Assembly (NCBI RefSeq): GCF_026914265.1
Contig: NC_069131.1
Span: forward strand, 7,456,001-7,520,000
Origin: Mya arenaria
Taxonomy: Eukaryota > Mollusca > Bivalvia > Myida > Myidae
DNA: 64,000 nt
Direction: 5' to 3'
Below, one piece after another: positions 23,757 to 35,799 of this stretch; the first letter of the stretch is position 1, and each line of letters opens with the position of its first letter. The notes beneath the pieces are model-generated. The model searched no databases. It had not been told where the DNA came from and was given only the letters and a program-made list of their open reading frames with translations. Made by a program: the position numbers and the translations under genes.

Positions 23757-26700
23757 ATGTCAACCTTAAGAGGCCATGCAGTGCTATCCAAGCTGTACCG
23801 GGGAGGCTGCTCGCTGTGTGGACAGGTGCGCTATGCAAGTAGGGAGGAGAAACGTCAAGCACGGACGGAAGAAGTGATTCAGTTCAAGGCCCCCGGCACC
23901 CAGCCTGCAGAACGAGTGTACGTCTGGGGGCATGCCAGGACTGGAGCCTTAGGTTAGTCATAGGTGCCATACACAGCGAGGGGTGAGTAGGTCCTATGGG
24001 ATTCTGATCTGTCTCCAGGTAGTTGATAAATATTCCTTGAAATTGAAACAAAATAATTAAAAAATAAATGTACAGAAGAGGTACAAAACAATTTCTTAAA
24101 ACATATATTCCCAATACAATGCTTTTCAGTTAAAAAGAAATGCCAGTTTAAATAAAATGCTTTTAAAAGTAGGACACCCAAAAATGTCTGCACTGGTGGA
24201 TTAAATGACGATACATATAAAAACCACCCCTTGTTAAGGGCAATATGCCCTGGTTTTTGGAGCAGAATCCCCTGGGAAGTTTTCTAAAAATTTGGTATGT
24301 ATGAGATATGGGCACATTTTTTACCTGGCTGCACTATCACAAAAATACTTAAGTCAAATCTCAATCTCAGACTCAACTCATTTTACCATATTGCATCAAA
24401 AGTTACATTTGTTTTTATACCTTTTTAAAGCGCATTCTATAACAGAATATCTTGATTAACGCCTTTGGTCAAGATTCCAAGGGAAAACTATTCTACAGCT
24501 TAAATAGTATTTGAGTACATTTCATTGTTTTTTAATAATAACTCAAGTATATTTTTGCGCTAGAAGTAGATTGCTTTAAATGATTAATAAATTGTTTTCA
24601 TCAGTACCATTTATAAATGCGAAAATACATTTTCGAAAATTATAAAAATCATGTAAGACTTAGAATCATACTATGCTTTTATGTGGTAAATTTAGTTGAG
24701 ATTGAGATTTGACTTGAGTACCCAATATCACAAAAATATTCGAGTCAAATCTCAATCTGTCTCTACTCATTTTACCACATAAAAGCAAGGTATGATTAAA
24801 AATATTTTATGATTTTTACTCTTTTTAATAGCGTATTTTCTCAGAGCATGTGTTTAGAAAACCTTTTTGTCCATATTTCAAAGAAAACTAATTTTAGGGC
24901 AAAGAAAACTAATTTTAGGGCAAAAATTATAGTTAAAAACATTCAGTTGTACTCAATTCCATTTTCTCAATAAGATGTTTTTTCTTTGGAAGTTTGACTG
25001 AAGAAAATAATCAACACATTCAATGAGAGAATGGACTTTTAAAAATTGTATAAATGATTTTTAAATGTGGTAAACTGGGTGAATGAATTGTGATTGAGAT
25101 TTGACTTCAGTATTGCTGTGAACATGGGGCCTGGGCTATTTTCAGTATTCCCTGGTTCTCTGAAAGCTTCAACACAGCCTGCTATATAAAATCTGGCTTG
25201 TATTTAATAACCTTATGATATAATTTGCCAATTTCCAATGTGCTAAACCTGAATGTGATTACAGGAGTGAGGACGTACCTTCGCCCAGAGCGTAGAAGAC
25301 AGCACGCTGTGACAGAGCAGCCCCGTCCAGCACGCCTGCGATTCATTGATGAAAACCATGTAGAGGTGAGAACAGTGCTCATAATAAGTGTATAGTAACT
25401 CGCATTTAGCAGTCCCTCGATGCATACTTTCTTAAATTTGTCTCAGGAACTCACACTGTAGATTCCAGTGAGAACTCATGATGAATAGAATTTTTAACTA
25501 ATTAAATTAAACTTGTCAAAATCATAACTGTAATAAGGGAAATTTTACATAATATCTACAGATCTAGATGGTCTTAAAATACAGGACCTCAATTTGCTTG
25601 CATATACATATTATTTTATACAGTGCTGTCTCATATAAACATGTATTACTGTATCACGGTATATGAGTCATCACTGTAAATAATGAACACCTTGAAATTA
25701 GATCCTGTGTACTTGTCATCATACATTGTCTGTGAGCTAAGTTAGACTAAGGTTGAATAAGCTTAAAATTCTTCTGCAATACATTGTTGAACAAGACCTG
25801 GATTATAACTCAAGGATTTGAGCAAGCCTGGAAAACATTTTACAAGTACAGGTTGCACTTGCAGGGCTCGCCTGCTTGTATTTTACAAGTACAGGTTGCA
25901 CTTGCAGGACTCGCCTGCTTGTATTTTACAAGTACAGGTTGCACTTGCAGGACTTGCCTGCTTGTATTTTGCAAGTATATGATAATGTCAGTGAAGCAGT
26001 GTATGTCATGTTTCAGGTGAAAGATGTTGCATGTGGCTATGGATTCACACTGTTTGCTGTTGAAAGAAACAGAATACAGATGGTCCTTGGCACTGGGATC
26101 AATACAGACTCACAGCTGGGATTCCATGAGTTTCCTAAAAATACAGGTATTTTGTATGCCAAGATTTAGGCTTCTTTTATTGTTTCAGTTATAGCTATTA
26201 TTATTAAATCCGAAGAGTTATTATATGAGCCGCATCAAACAATTTTTGCTACGAAATACACTTGAATATATTTAGATCATTATTTTTAAGGGGCTTCTTA
26301 GCTACTTTTTTAACCGCATTTAAAGCTGCACTCTCACAGATTGAACATTTTGACAACTTTTTTTATTTTTTGTCTTGGAACTAGCCATTTTTTGCGTAAA
26401 TCCATGGAAGCCAGTTATAAAAGACTGCTTACAAAAACTAAGATCGCAGATGTTTATACTTAAGTTAAAAAAGTTGATGTTTTATGTATTTTTTCTTAAA
26501 CCGTTAGTAACGGATTAAGCCATAAAGCATTAATTTTCGAATGGAAATATGAAAATCTACGATCTGATTTTTTGTCAGCAACCTTATATCATTGGTTTGC
26601 AGATATTGACGCAAAAATTTGCTCTTTCCAAGACAAAAAATAAAAAAGTTGTAAAAATGGTATATCTGTGAGAGCGCAGCTTTAATAGATTTAAAATCAA

Positions 26701-29700
26701 ATGATTGTGATAATCTGTTTTTCTTATAAATTGCATACCGCTTCAAAAGGAGAAAATTAAGTAGTGTCATGACAAAAAAGATGAAGTGAAATTAGCTTAA
26801 TAGTGTTGCTAATCATGAGCCACTAGAACAGGCTACAGATTTGCAGAGGAAATTGCCACAGAGTAGTGTTATAATGGGCATACTGATGTAATACATGTGT
26901 AAATATTTGCAGGCCGAGTGTTGGACTATCTGATAGAGCCAGTGCCGGTTGCTATCCCCGGAATTCCGGAGGGGAGGGAGAGGAATATTCTACAGCTAGC
27001 CTGTGGCCGGGCACACAGTGTAATTCTCACAAAACACGGAGGTGTGTGCTTGCTGTTCTGGGGGTGGCTTGACAAGGATAATGAAATTTATGAATACAGT
27101 TTGTTTGCTTTAAATAGTAAGGTGTTAAAATGGCTTTAAAACAAATCAACTGGGGTCCTTGTCTCTTAAATGAAACCTTCATACTCAGAATGGGGGTATT
27201 AGTCTGTTATAATCCCTTGCCTATAAAATTTGAACTCAGGTAATGTGACAGCCTTTGTGTCATAATTATTATGTCAGCGGCGACAGCATGCAAAAGCTTT
27301 AACATAGGCCATAACTTATAGAAGCCCGCCTGGTTAGCTCAATTGGTAGAGTGTTGGACTGTGAATCAGACAACCCGGGTTCGATTCCCGGGCAGACCAT
27401 GTCACTTGTGTTGTGATTGGTTATGAAATCCTTTCTACGACCATTCGCACTGTACCACTGCCCCTGGCATGTACAGAAGTTGTCAGTTCCTTGCAAAGCT
27501 GAAGACACCTAGTACTGGTTAACCCCCAGATAGTCTGCCCAGGATAGGTGTGCGGTGGTTGAACTGTCTCTCTGGGACCCTTCAATGTGCTCACGCCAGG
27601 ACCCGGAGTATAAACTACTAACACCACAATAACTTATAGTCCAAAATCCTTCAAGATATTCAAATGAAATTTGCTACAAATGTTTCCAACTATTTGCATT
27701 ATGCACACCTGTAGCAAGGCACGTAACTCTGGTTATATTAATTATGCTATACACTAAGAAAGTAAGCACATATTTTTTGTCTTCTAAACAATAAGTTGGT
27801 GCTGGGCTGTGCCCGGCCTGCTGACTATTATAGTTTAGAAGACCCTAAATAAACACAAACCTACTATTACTTAATGTTAGGCAATACGAAATAATTCTTT
27901 GTTTAGGGGGATATGGCTGGTTAGGTTTTAGGTGTTCGATAAAGAAATAAAAAAGGTTTTTAAAAATCAAAACCCTGAATATTAATACTATAATAAAATA
28001 CTAATATACATGTATACTACTAATAATAATACTGAAATAGGTTAAGTAATATATATATTTGAAATAAAAAAGGTACCGGCACTCTTTAAATTAGTGATTT
28101 ATGAACTTAGGCATATTGAGTGTTGTAATTAAGCTTTACATTATCTTTTCTTTACATCTCATAGAGGTTTAATTAAGTACATTGTATCACATGTTTTTTT
28201 TTCTCCAAGGCGGTATAGCATTATCTCTGTTTTGTTCATTCCAGTGTTTTCCCAGGGTAACAATGCCTATGGCCAGTGTGGGAGACCAGTAGTGGAAGGG
28301 GAAATCTTCAAGTAAGCTCTGCTTATATTTATTAATGTTGTAATGTGGTAATACAGTACCAAAGCATAGATATACTGCAGAAAATGATGTCAGAAAAGCC
28401 TGTACACTGCATCAAAATGACATTATGAAATCCTGTTTTTTTTCCTTATAAGCTAAGATTTTGTCTTATCTTTGGTTTGGTCATCAGCAATGGGGGGAAT
28501 AGTCATTTTCAGCGATGGGGGTGGGGGGTGGGGGAGTTGTCATCGTCAGTGTGCAAAATCTTGAACAGGCAGACAGACATTACTTGGGCATGATTCTAAA
28601 ACATTGTCCAGGATACATTTATTAATTTAAAACTTGGTACTTTCTTACTCTTGTAATTGTCCAGTTAAGACCCTGTTAAACAGGAAAAAGTCAGAGGAGC
28701 ATTGGAATTTTCCCCACTGCACTTTTGCTTTGGAAGTTGACTCTAGCAATAGGATCTTACTGTAGTTTTTGTTCAATTAAGACCATGCTTTTACAAAAGA
28801 AGACTGGTTTATTTTAGCGAAGAATAAATATTCCTGTGTTCTAAAGCATTATAACATTTGAAAGAATTTAGTTAATAAGTTAACTGTTTAAAAAGTGTTT
28901 TTGTTGTAAATTGAATTTCTTGTTTCCAGCAAAATTTCCAACATTCAGAAGATAGAGGGACTTCCAGATAACATTTCCAAGGTATGATGCTAGAGAAGTT
29001 TTACAATTATATCACTCCTCCAGCATGAATGACACTAAGCCATTGATCCAGGACTTGTCATGTGGTGACCCCATATTTCACCACAATGGGTCACTAATCT
29101 TTATATCAAACCAAAATGGCACCATATACTGATGATTAAATTAAAATGAATTATTGCCCATAAATTGATAAATGTGAACAAGTTATTGACGTGATAGATA
29201 TGATAGGTGGTTAGTAGAAGACCCGATATGGGGTGCAGGAGACCATATTCGGGTTCAGTCTTTGCTCTCACCCGATATGGTTTTCTTTGTCCCATATATC
29301 CAATATCTGGTCACCTACTAACCCTGTTACTTACATTTTCCTTCTGTTATCTCAATTTTATTTGTCAGTCTATGTTCAAAGGGTTTTCTCATAAAGTCTC
29401 CACATAATTAATTGGGTTTCGTTCAACAAATTAAAAAGAATATTTCATGTGTGTAGTTGTGAACAAAACAATACATATATATTTTTATGTTTCTCATGAT
29501 GACATCCTAAATTCTTTTGGCAATAGTACAGTGTGTGAGATATATTATTTTAACTTTAATTACAATATCATCATTGTATAGTAATACATTTATTAAAGAG
29601 TTAACGCTTTACAGAATGCGTATTAATTTTAATAGTGATTTCTCTGACTGAATTACCCTAAACACAACAAGGGTAAAATGGTAATGCAGGTTTGACGTTA

Positions 29701-32700
29701 CTGAAAATATTTATTTTCTTACTTCGAACAAGCACAAAAAGATCATGTAACTGATGCAAAAGCAGCCTTAATGCACATATTATATTAGTCTCAAATGTAT
29801 AATCCAATGAAATACTATAACAACCTCTGATAACCCCCAACAAGTTACCAGTCAGGAGAAGGTATTACGTGGTAAACACTCGAACCTGTTAATAATAAAG
29901 AAATATCTTTATTCTATCAGGTATTATGTGGACAGGACCACACATTGTTTCTCACCTCGGATGGCCAGGTTTTCTCCTGTGGCCTTGGTGCAGACGGACA
30001 GACGGGTAATGGTTTTTCTATGTTGTATGGTTACTGGATGTTATCTCTGTTAAAAATAAATTATAAATATTATCAGAATACATTCATATCTTTGAATGAT
30101 TTCAACATTTCTTTAATTGAAGTAAAGTTATCTCTACTCAATTGTTTCAGACTCTTAAAGTTGATTTGTTCATGTAAATCAAGTTTGAATGGAGTTGTAG
30201 CTAAGAGATGACTTAACGTGCATTCCCACAGGGTCCACTATCTCGAAATATCTGAAACATAACAGGTTTTATTTTCTCTTTTCATTTCGCTAATTACTTT
30301 TGATTAAACTTGATTTTTGTGTCGCTTGAAAAGACGACATATAGGGGTTACTTTTGTCGTCGGCGGCGGCGTCCGCGTCCCATTTTCGCTTGTCCGGGGT
30401 ATATCTCCTAAACTATTAGTGGTATCAACTTGAAACTTCATATGTAGATAGATCTAATTGAGGGCAAGTGCAGTGCACAAGAACTGTTACTCTTGCTTCC
30501 ATATTTTTAGAGTTATTGCCCTTTGTTATTTTTCATGCTTAAAGTTTTGTCCGGGGCATATCTTGTAGAATATAAGAGTTATCAACGTGAAACTTCATAT
30601 GTAGATAGATCTCATGGAGGGCAAGTGCAGTACACAATAACAGTAACTCTTGCTTTCTTAGTTTTAAAATTATTGCCCTTTGTTAATTTTCATGCTTAAA
30701 GTTTTGTCCGGGGCATATCTTGAAGAATATAAGAGGTATCAACTTGAAACTTCACAGCTAGATAGATCTCATTGAGGGCAAGTGCAGTGCACAATAACAG
30801 TAACTCTTGCTTTCTTAGTTTTAAAGTTATTGCCCTTTGTTAATTTTCATGCTTAAAGTTTTGTCCGGGGCATATCTTGAAGAATATAAGAGGTATCAAC
30901 TTGAAACTTCATAGCTAGATAGATCTCATTGAGGGCAAGTGCAGTGCACAATAACAGTAACTCTTGCTTTCTTAGTTTTAAAGTTATTGCCCTTTGTTAA
31001 TTTTCATGCTTAAAGTTTTGTCCGGGGCATATCTTGAAGAATATAAGAGGTATCAACTTGAAACTTCATAGCTAGATAGATCTCATTGAGGGCAAGTGCA
31101 GTGCACAAAAACCGTTACTCTTGCTGCCATATTTTTAGAGTTATTGCCCTTTGTTAATTTCGGTTTTGTCCGTGGCATATCTCGTAAACTATAGGAGGTT
31201 TCAACCTGAAACTTATTCCGTAAGTATATCTGATTGAGGGTTCAAATGCCACCTACACTTGAAAATTAAATGGCAACATCATTGTCTATAAATGAATAAA
31301 ATGCCAATCTAACAGCTATAATGTCGACAGTAAATAATTCGTCAGGCGACACATCCGACTCGCGGAGTTCTAGTATAAACCAAAAGATAGTTTATCAAGA
31401 TTTACCTGAAAATGTTTTACATATCAAGTCTCAAAACTCTTTAAAAGAGGAAAATCAGACAATTTATACAAATGCTTTTGAGCGTAGCTAATCTTGAGAT
31501 TTTTGGAGAAAATGTGGTCTGGGGCCGATTCAATCACCATCTTATTGAATATTTTCAATTTAATGAGATTGTCAGAATTTTTGACAATTATTTAAAATAC
31601 TTGCTACTTTTCATCATATTTATTCATATGCATATATTGTTGACCATTTTCTTGCTTGTTTTCATATTTTTGGTGTACAAACATTGCTCATTTTCTTAAA
31701 ATTAATATTGGAAAAAAGGCAATTTTTCACTAAAGTTGAAAATTGTCACTAAGATGCTTACTGAATACGACCCCAGGACAACATGGCTTGCTTCATTGTA
31801 TTCCAGGGCTGGAAACATATGAAAATGTTGGAAGACCCAGGAGATTAATGGGTGACATAGATGGAGTCAGAATCACAGACATTGCATCCCGGGCGGACTG
31901 CGTACTAGCTATATCAGAATCAGGAGATGTGTTTGGCTGGGGAAACTCAGAGTACAATCAGTTGTCAATGGTGACGCAGGAAACACAAGTCAGTGTTCCA
32001 AAATATTTGCCAATTAAGAATTGTGGGAAGATTACACAGATTGCTAGTGGAGGATCTTCATGTATGGTTTTAAATGGTCAGTTTTCCTTATTATACAGTA
32101 TTATATTTTCCAGTAAATAAATTACTAATAATCTACTAAAGTAAAGGGAATGTTTACATTGCTGTAGAACTAATATTCTTATTATGGATATGAAAATACA
32201 GCCAAAGCTCGCTATGTCCTTGCCATTTGGACCTCAAAAAATATTTTAAGAAAACAAAAAATTTAATAAACCGATTTCTAAACATGTCTAACTAAACCAC
32301 AAATATTCAGAAAAACATCAAGATAACAGAGTTTGACATAGCGAGTTTCGACTGTATATTGAAGTTCAGTTTTGACTCTGACTGGCAGTATCTCAATAAA
32401 GATTCATCCTTATCTAAGAAGCATTTTTGTAAACCGAATTTAAATGAATTTAAAAAGAAGTTCCTCCCTATTATGTTGTATTTTCTTAGAAAAGGGTGAA
32501 GTGTATGTGTGGGGTTTCGGTGTGCTGGGAAAGGGACCCAAGGTGGACGTTCTCACACGCCCGAGTCTCCTGCCACCCCCACTCTTCGGAAGGAATGAAC
32601 TCAGCCCAGATGTTAGAGTCAAACAAATCAAAAGTGGGATAAGCCACTTTGGTGCAGTCACAGGTAGGTTACATTACTGCTTAACATGGATTTGTTATAA

Positions 32701-33459
32701 AAGAAAGCATCTTTGAAAGGATTTTTATTTTACCACCATAAGCTCCAACAGTTATTCCAAGAGGTTGTGGGTTTATCTCCACCAGGGTACTTTCTCATGG
32801 CCTCACAAAATGGACATCAGTATTGGTTTCTACCCAGGAAACAGACTCAAACATGATCCTATAAGCTATCAGTTTTCATTACAGTCAAGCCTAAAGAAAT
32901 ACTATAGTAAGTATAAACTAAATTAACCATGAAATAAAATTTAAAATGTAAACAATAATACCAGCTTATAATTATGAAGTTTAACTAAACTTTACGAATA
33001 AATGTACATTGTAATGATTGCACCTGTATACGTTATGCACTGTGCTGTATGTTGCAGACGCTGGTGACCTGTACATGTGGGGGAAGGGTAAACACGGCTC
33101 TCTCGGCATCTACAAGATGGATGTACAGTATTTCCCACTGAAGGTATTTTGTGCTTGACTAGTTGTCAACATACAAATAAGTTGGTTTTTATTACATCAG
33201 AGAATCTGAGAAATCACGTTGACATGTGCCGCTCTGCATGCAATGTACAATCTTGGGCATAACCTTTGCATTGTCCGTAACCTCCAGGCTCTAGGTATGG
33301 TAAACTATAACATGTAGGTTCCATGCATCTATTGTATAATTATTATATGTCTGTATTGTTATTCATGTTTTGATATTGCAGGTGTCCATACCAGCGCTGA
33401 TACACAGAGTTGAGCTGGGTGTGGATCATACAGTTGCTCTGTGTACCTCATATACCTGA
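23757..33459 (+). CDS. RCC1L: RCC1-like mitochondrial protein (RCC1L/WBSCR16 type), 11 exons
   Basis: Exons: 23757-23952, 25265-25365, 26017-26146, 26913-27041, 28245-28311, 28930-28981, 29921-30005, 31807-32076, 32490-32663, 33058-33143, 33382-33459. All introns are GT-AG, all phases agree and the total is 455 residues, close to the ~464 of the human protein. An Arg-rich, Ser-containing N-terminus (MSTLRGHAVLSKLYRGGCSL) fits a mitochondrial presequence. RCC1 blades follow: VYVWGHARTGALG, VACGYGFTLFAV, LACGRAHSVILTKHGG, NNAYGQCGR, VLCGQDHTLFLTSDG with GADGQTG, VFGWGNSEYNQLS, VYVWGFGVLGKGP, LYMWGKGKHGSLG, GVDHTVALC. Known role: a seven-bladed propeller needed for mitochondrial large-subunit rRNA and ribosome assembly (pseudouridine-synthase module), also reported to act on OPA1. 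The gene looks intact. Introns carry two foldback MITEs, SINEs and a 157-bp repeat element. Confidence 0.95.
24321..24720. mobile_element. Foldback MITE, family F, copy 2
   Basis: In RCC1L intron 1. Left end CACTATCACAAAAATACTT followed by TCAAATCTCAATCTCA; the right part mirrors it (TTGAGATTGAGATTTGACTT). Its outer right tip is missing or shared with the next copy, which begins at 24721. Confidence 0.75.
24721..25133. mobile_element. Foldback MITE, family F, copy 3
   Basis: Directly abuts copy 2. Left end CCCAATATCACAAAAATATT, right end GATTGAGATTTGACTTCAG to AACATGGGGCCTGG. Same middle words as copies 1 and 2. A 20-bp stretch (GCAAAGAAAACTAATTTTAG) is duplicated at about 24898-24940. Confidence 0.75.
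25835..25977. repeat. 43-bp minisatellite, three copies, in RCC1L intron 2
   Basis: Three nearly identical 43-bp units containing TTTTACAAGTACAGGTTGCA and CTTGCAGG, ending 40 bp before exon 3. Confidence 0.9.
26329..26686. mobile_element. Palindromic MITE in RCC1L intron 3
   Basis: Ends are inverted: TTAAAGCTGCACTCTCACAG on the left, CTGTGAGAGCGCAGCTTTAA on the right, with ~80 bp of further inverted similarity (TTTTTGTCTTGGAA words). No coding content. Confidence 0.85.
27327..27630 (+). mobile_element. tRNA-headed SINE in RCC1L intron 4
   Basis: The head looks like tRNA-His: box A TAGCTCAATTGGTAGAG, anticodon loop CTGTGAA (GTG), box B GGTTCGATTCC. The 7-bp acceptor strands do not pair and one anticodon-stem pair is broken, so it is not a working tRNA. 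The body contains CCTAGTACTGGTTAACCC, a core shared with the other SINEs at 32.7, 35.2, 48.3 and 49.1 kb. Confidence 0.75.
29208..29326. repeat. Short imperfect palindrome in RCC1L intron 6
   Basis: GGTTAGTAGAAGACCCGATA near 29209 and the inverted counterpart GGTCACCTACTAACC near 29310 could form a ~50-bp hairpin arm with further CCGATATGG words inside. Possibly a tiny MITE. Confidence 0.4.
30321..31376 (+). mobile_element. Interspersed element with internal 157-bp tandem units, RCC1L intron 7
   Basis: Starts GTCGCTTGAAAAGACGACAT and a (GGC)n-like run, and ends near GGCGACACATCCGACTCGC. The word TTGTCCGGGG recurs at about 30389, 30546, 30703, 30860 and 31017, an exact 157-bp period, with a sixth diverged unit. 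Both ends carry GTCGCYTGA in opposite orientation, hinting at short TIRs. No open frame of note. I recognise it as a common mollusc-type repeat from its look only. Confidence 0.65.
32741..32875 (+). mobile_element. SINE fragment in RCC1L intron 9
   Basis: A degenerate box B (GGTTGTGGGTTTATCTCC) is followed by the core CAGTATTGGTTTCTACCCAG and GAAACAGACTC, shared with other SINEs in the window. The box A part is lost. Confidence 0.55.
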
Positions 33460-33698
33460 ACAAGGCCAGGGCAGAGGAATGTGGTGTGAACTGTGTTATA
33501 CTAGTCCATTGTCACTCTCTGTACTTCATATACCAGATCGTCCGCCTCATCTAGAGAGAATTTGTAGCATTCCAGCTGATCATATCATATGCAGGACAGG
33601 ATACCTGGTCATTGTGTGACAATAATTTATAATTATTTAATTGCGCAAGAGGTCAGAGGAAGTGAAATTGAATGTTTTTATCTAAATGTGATTTGTTT

Positions 33699-33704
33699 AA
33701 TAAA
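33699..33704 (+). terminator. Poly(A) signal of RCC1L
   Basis: AATAAA lies 240 bp downstream of the RCC1L stop codon, the first canonical signal on this strand. Confidence 0.55.
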
Positions 33705-35716
33705 GTCTACCATAAAACTCGATACATGTAAATCTTTTAGTGCACTACGTCACCAATACACTACTTGTTAGGCAGAGATTCTTATGAACTGAAAAGCCCC
33801 AACCCCAGGGTTGGGGTTAGGTTTATAAAAGACAGGTTTAAAGATTATGTTTCATTCTGATTTTTTAAACAAAAATGTTTCATCATGGATGATAACTTTA
33901 AAAATAATTTCCTTCAAGTTTCACAGCTCTTTGAAAAGAAAAAAAATGCTCTTAGTCTTTATTTACCATATTTCAAAAAAAGTCATGAGACATGAGATGT
34001 TGAAGAAATTGGGACCTATTGATTGCTTTTGGATTTTATTTTACTGTAATGCATTGGATATATTTTTATATTGGAAATGCTTCATCACTTTTAGCTCATT
34101 CAGTGTTCTAAGTTTGAATGGTACGTCTTTATTCAGAATCTTAATAACCATGTCATGTTTTTGTATGGCTCCAATGATAGACAGATATTTTGCAACACTA
34201 TCAGTGTGCGAAGAAAAAACCATTGCTGCATGTCATAGACTTGGTACGATTATCATGATTGGCCGAATTTTGGAATAAGAGCGCCACAGGGTGACCCGAT
34301 AAATGCTCATCATGAGTGACCTTGAAATCAAAATGGGCCCAACCGGACAATGAACAGTAACATTGTGAAAAGGCATTGAGCAGACATACAGTTCTTAAGT
34401 ACCCAACCCACAAATATGTCCACCTATATTATTCTGGAATCACTGAAAGGATTTTATGTGAGGAAAATGGAAATGTATTTCTTTTACCCAAAATAATAAA
34501 ACAAACAAGTTTTCCGGCCTTCCAAGTTTAAAAAGTGTGTCAATTACGCCCAATATCAAAAAAAATAAAACGCAAATATACAAACTGCAGTAACCGTATA
34601 TATGACGTATTTTGGGTAATTCTTAGATAATAGTAACCTGAAAGCAAAAACCTTTAAAATTATACTGAAATTATACAAGGTCACTAGGTATCCAAATTTT
34701 AACATTATGGTAAAGAGTGCAATCAGAGAACTAGCTTATTTGTGGGTTGGAATCCATAGGTATGTTCAGCTGTTTCTGAAAACTACTAGAACATTCATTT
34801 GCAGATATAGCAGTCATGTTAATTATTTTAAAGAATAAAATCAACAAAAGAAAAGAGCCAAACTTTGTAATCAGGCAACAAATAGGAATCAAATTTGGAG
34901 TCTCAGACTCTAACCTGAGAATGTCATATGATAGATAAAAATGTAGAACTGTGCTTGTTAGTGAGTATAGACTCAAATCGAAAGCATTGACCCATAAAAA
35001 TGTTACAGTGCAATATAAATATCTTAAACGATGCAAACTTGCGAGACATGCAAAGAACTACTCTTCGTTTTGTTGTTTTGACCAGCAAGACAAAATGTTG
35101 CAGTGGCGCTGCATGCCCATCACTGATGAACTGATCTGACGAGGCCAATGAAGACATTAACTGTTGTATAAATATACATACACAGATGTATCACTCGAAA
35201 AGGTGGTATAGGTGCCTCTCATCCAGAAGGCTGGAGTCGCGTATGATCATAGGCATATGTTTTTTCTCTCATGGCAGCTCAAAATGGACTGGATTCTACA
35301 CAGGAAATGGAAATAAGCAGGTTTCATATCATCTTATATTGTATTGTTGTCTTTACAATAAAGCAAAAATCTTTTAGTGTCAAACAAGATCGCCACGGAG
35401 CAAACACCAATGGTATACGGATTGTTTTTCAGTACAGCAAGGGGCAAAATAGGAGATTTATTACAGCCAGAGTTATGGGCCTCATTGCACATCTGATAAT
35501 TTATCTGGCAACATATGTACCAAGTTTCATTTTAAAACTGCTAGAATGGTTTTCGAGTTCTGGCCAAGGTTAAAGTCTGTCCATGACGTCAAGAACAACG
35601 TTTAGGCTAAGAGCAATACAGTACATCACTACATCACTAACAGATAACACTAGAGTACTACATTATAGTATGTCACTAAAATGTTTTTCTTTAGAAAACA
35701 GGCAAGCTTATTATCA
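33705..35716. other. Spacer between the convergent RCC1L and zinc-finger genes
   Basis: No convincing gene. A 143-codon frame at 33847-34278 and overlapping minus-strand frames have low-complexity composition and no known motif. A decayed SINE lies at about 35190-35330 (core GGATTCTACACAGGAAATGG), and a common repeat-like block at about 35380-35600 contains ACATATGTACCAAGTTTCAT. Confidence 0.4.
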
Positions 35717-35722
35717 TTTATT
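35717..35722 (-). terminator. Poly(A) signal of the zinc-finger gene
   Basis: AATAAA on the minus strand about 80 bp past the stop codon at 35800. Confidence 0.55.
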
Positions 35723-35799
35723 TCAATTTGAGGGGTTTTGTTAACACAAAGCATTGTTAACATGTTGTATTTTAATACACACAAACAAACAATATATTA

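Noticed and set aside
27327-27405. tRNA-His gene
   Set aside because: Acceptor strands do not pair, an anticodon-stem pair is broken, and a SINE body follows.
33847-34278. 143-codon plus-strand frame
   Set aside because: No motif, unusual composition, in the spacer after the RCC1L poly(A) signal, with equally open overlapping frames on the other strand.
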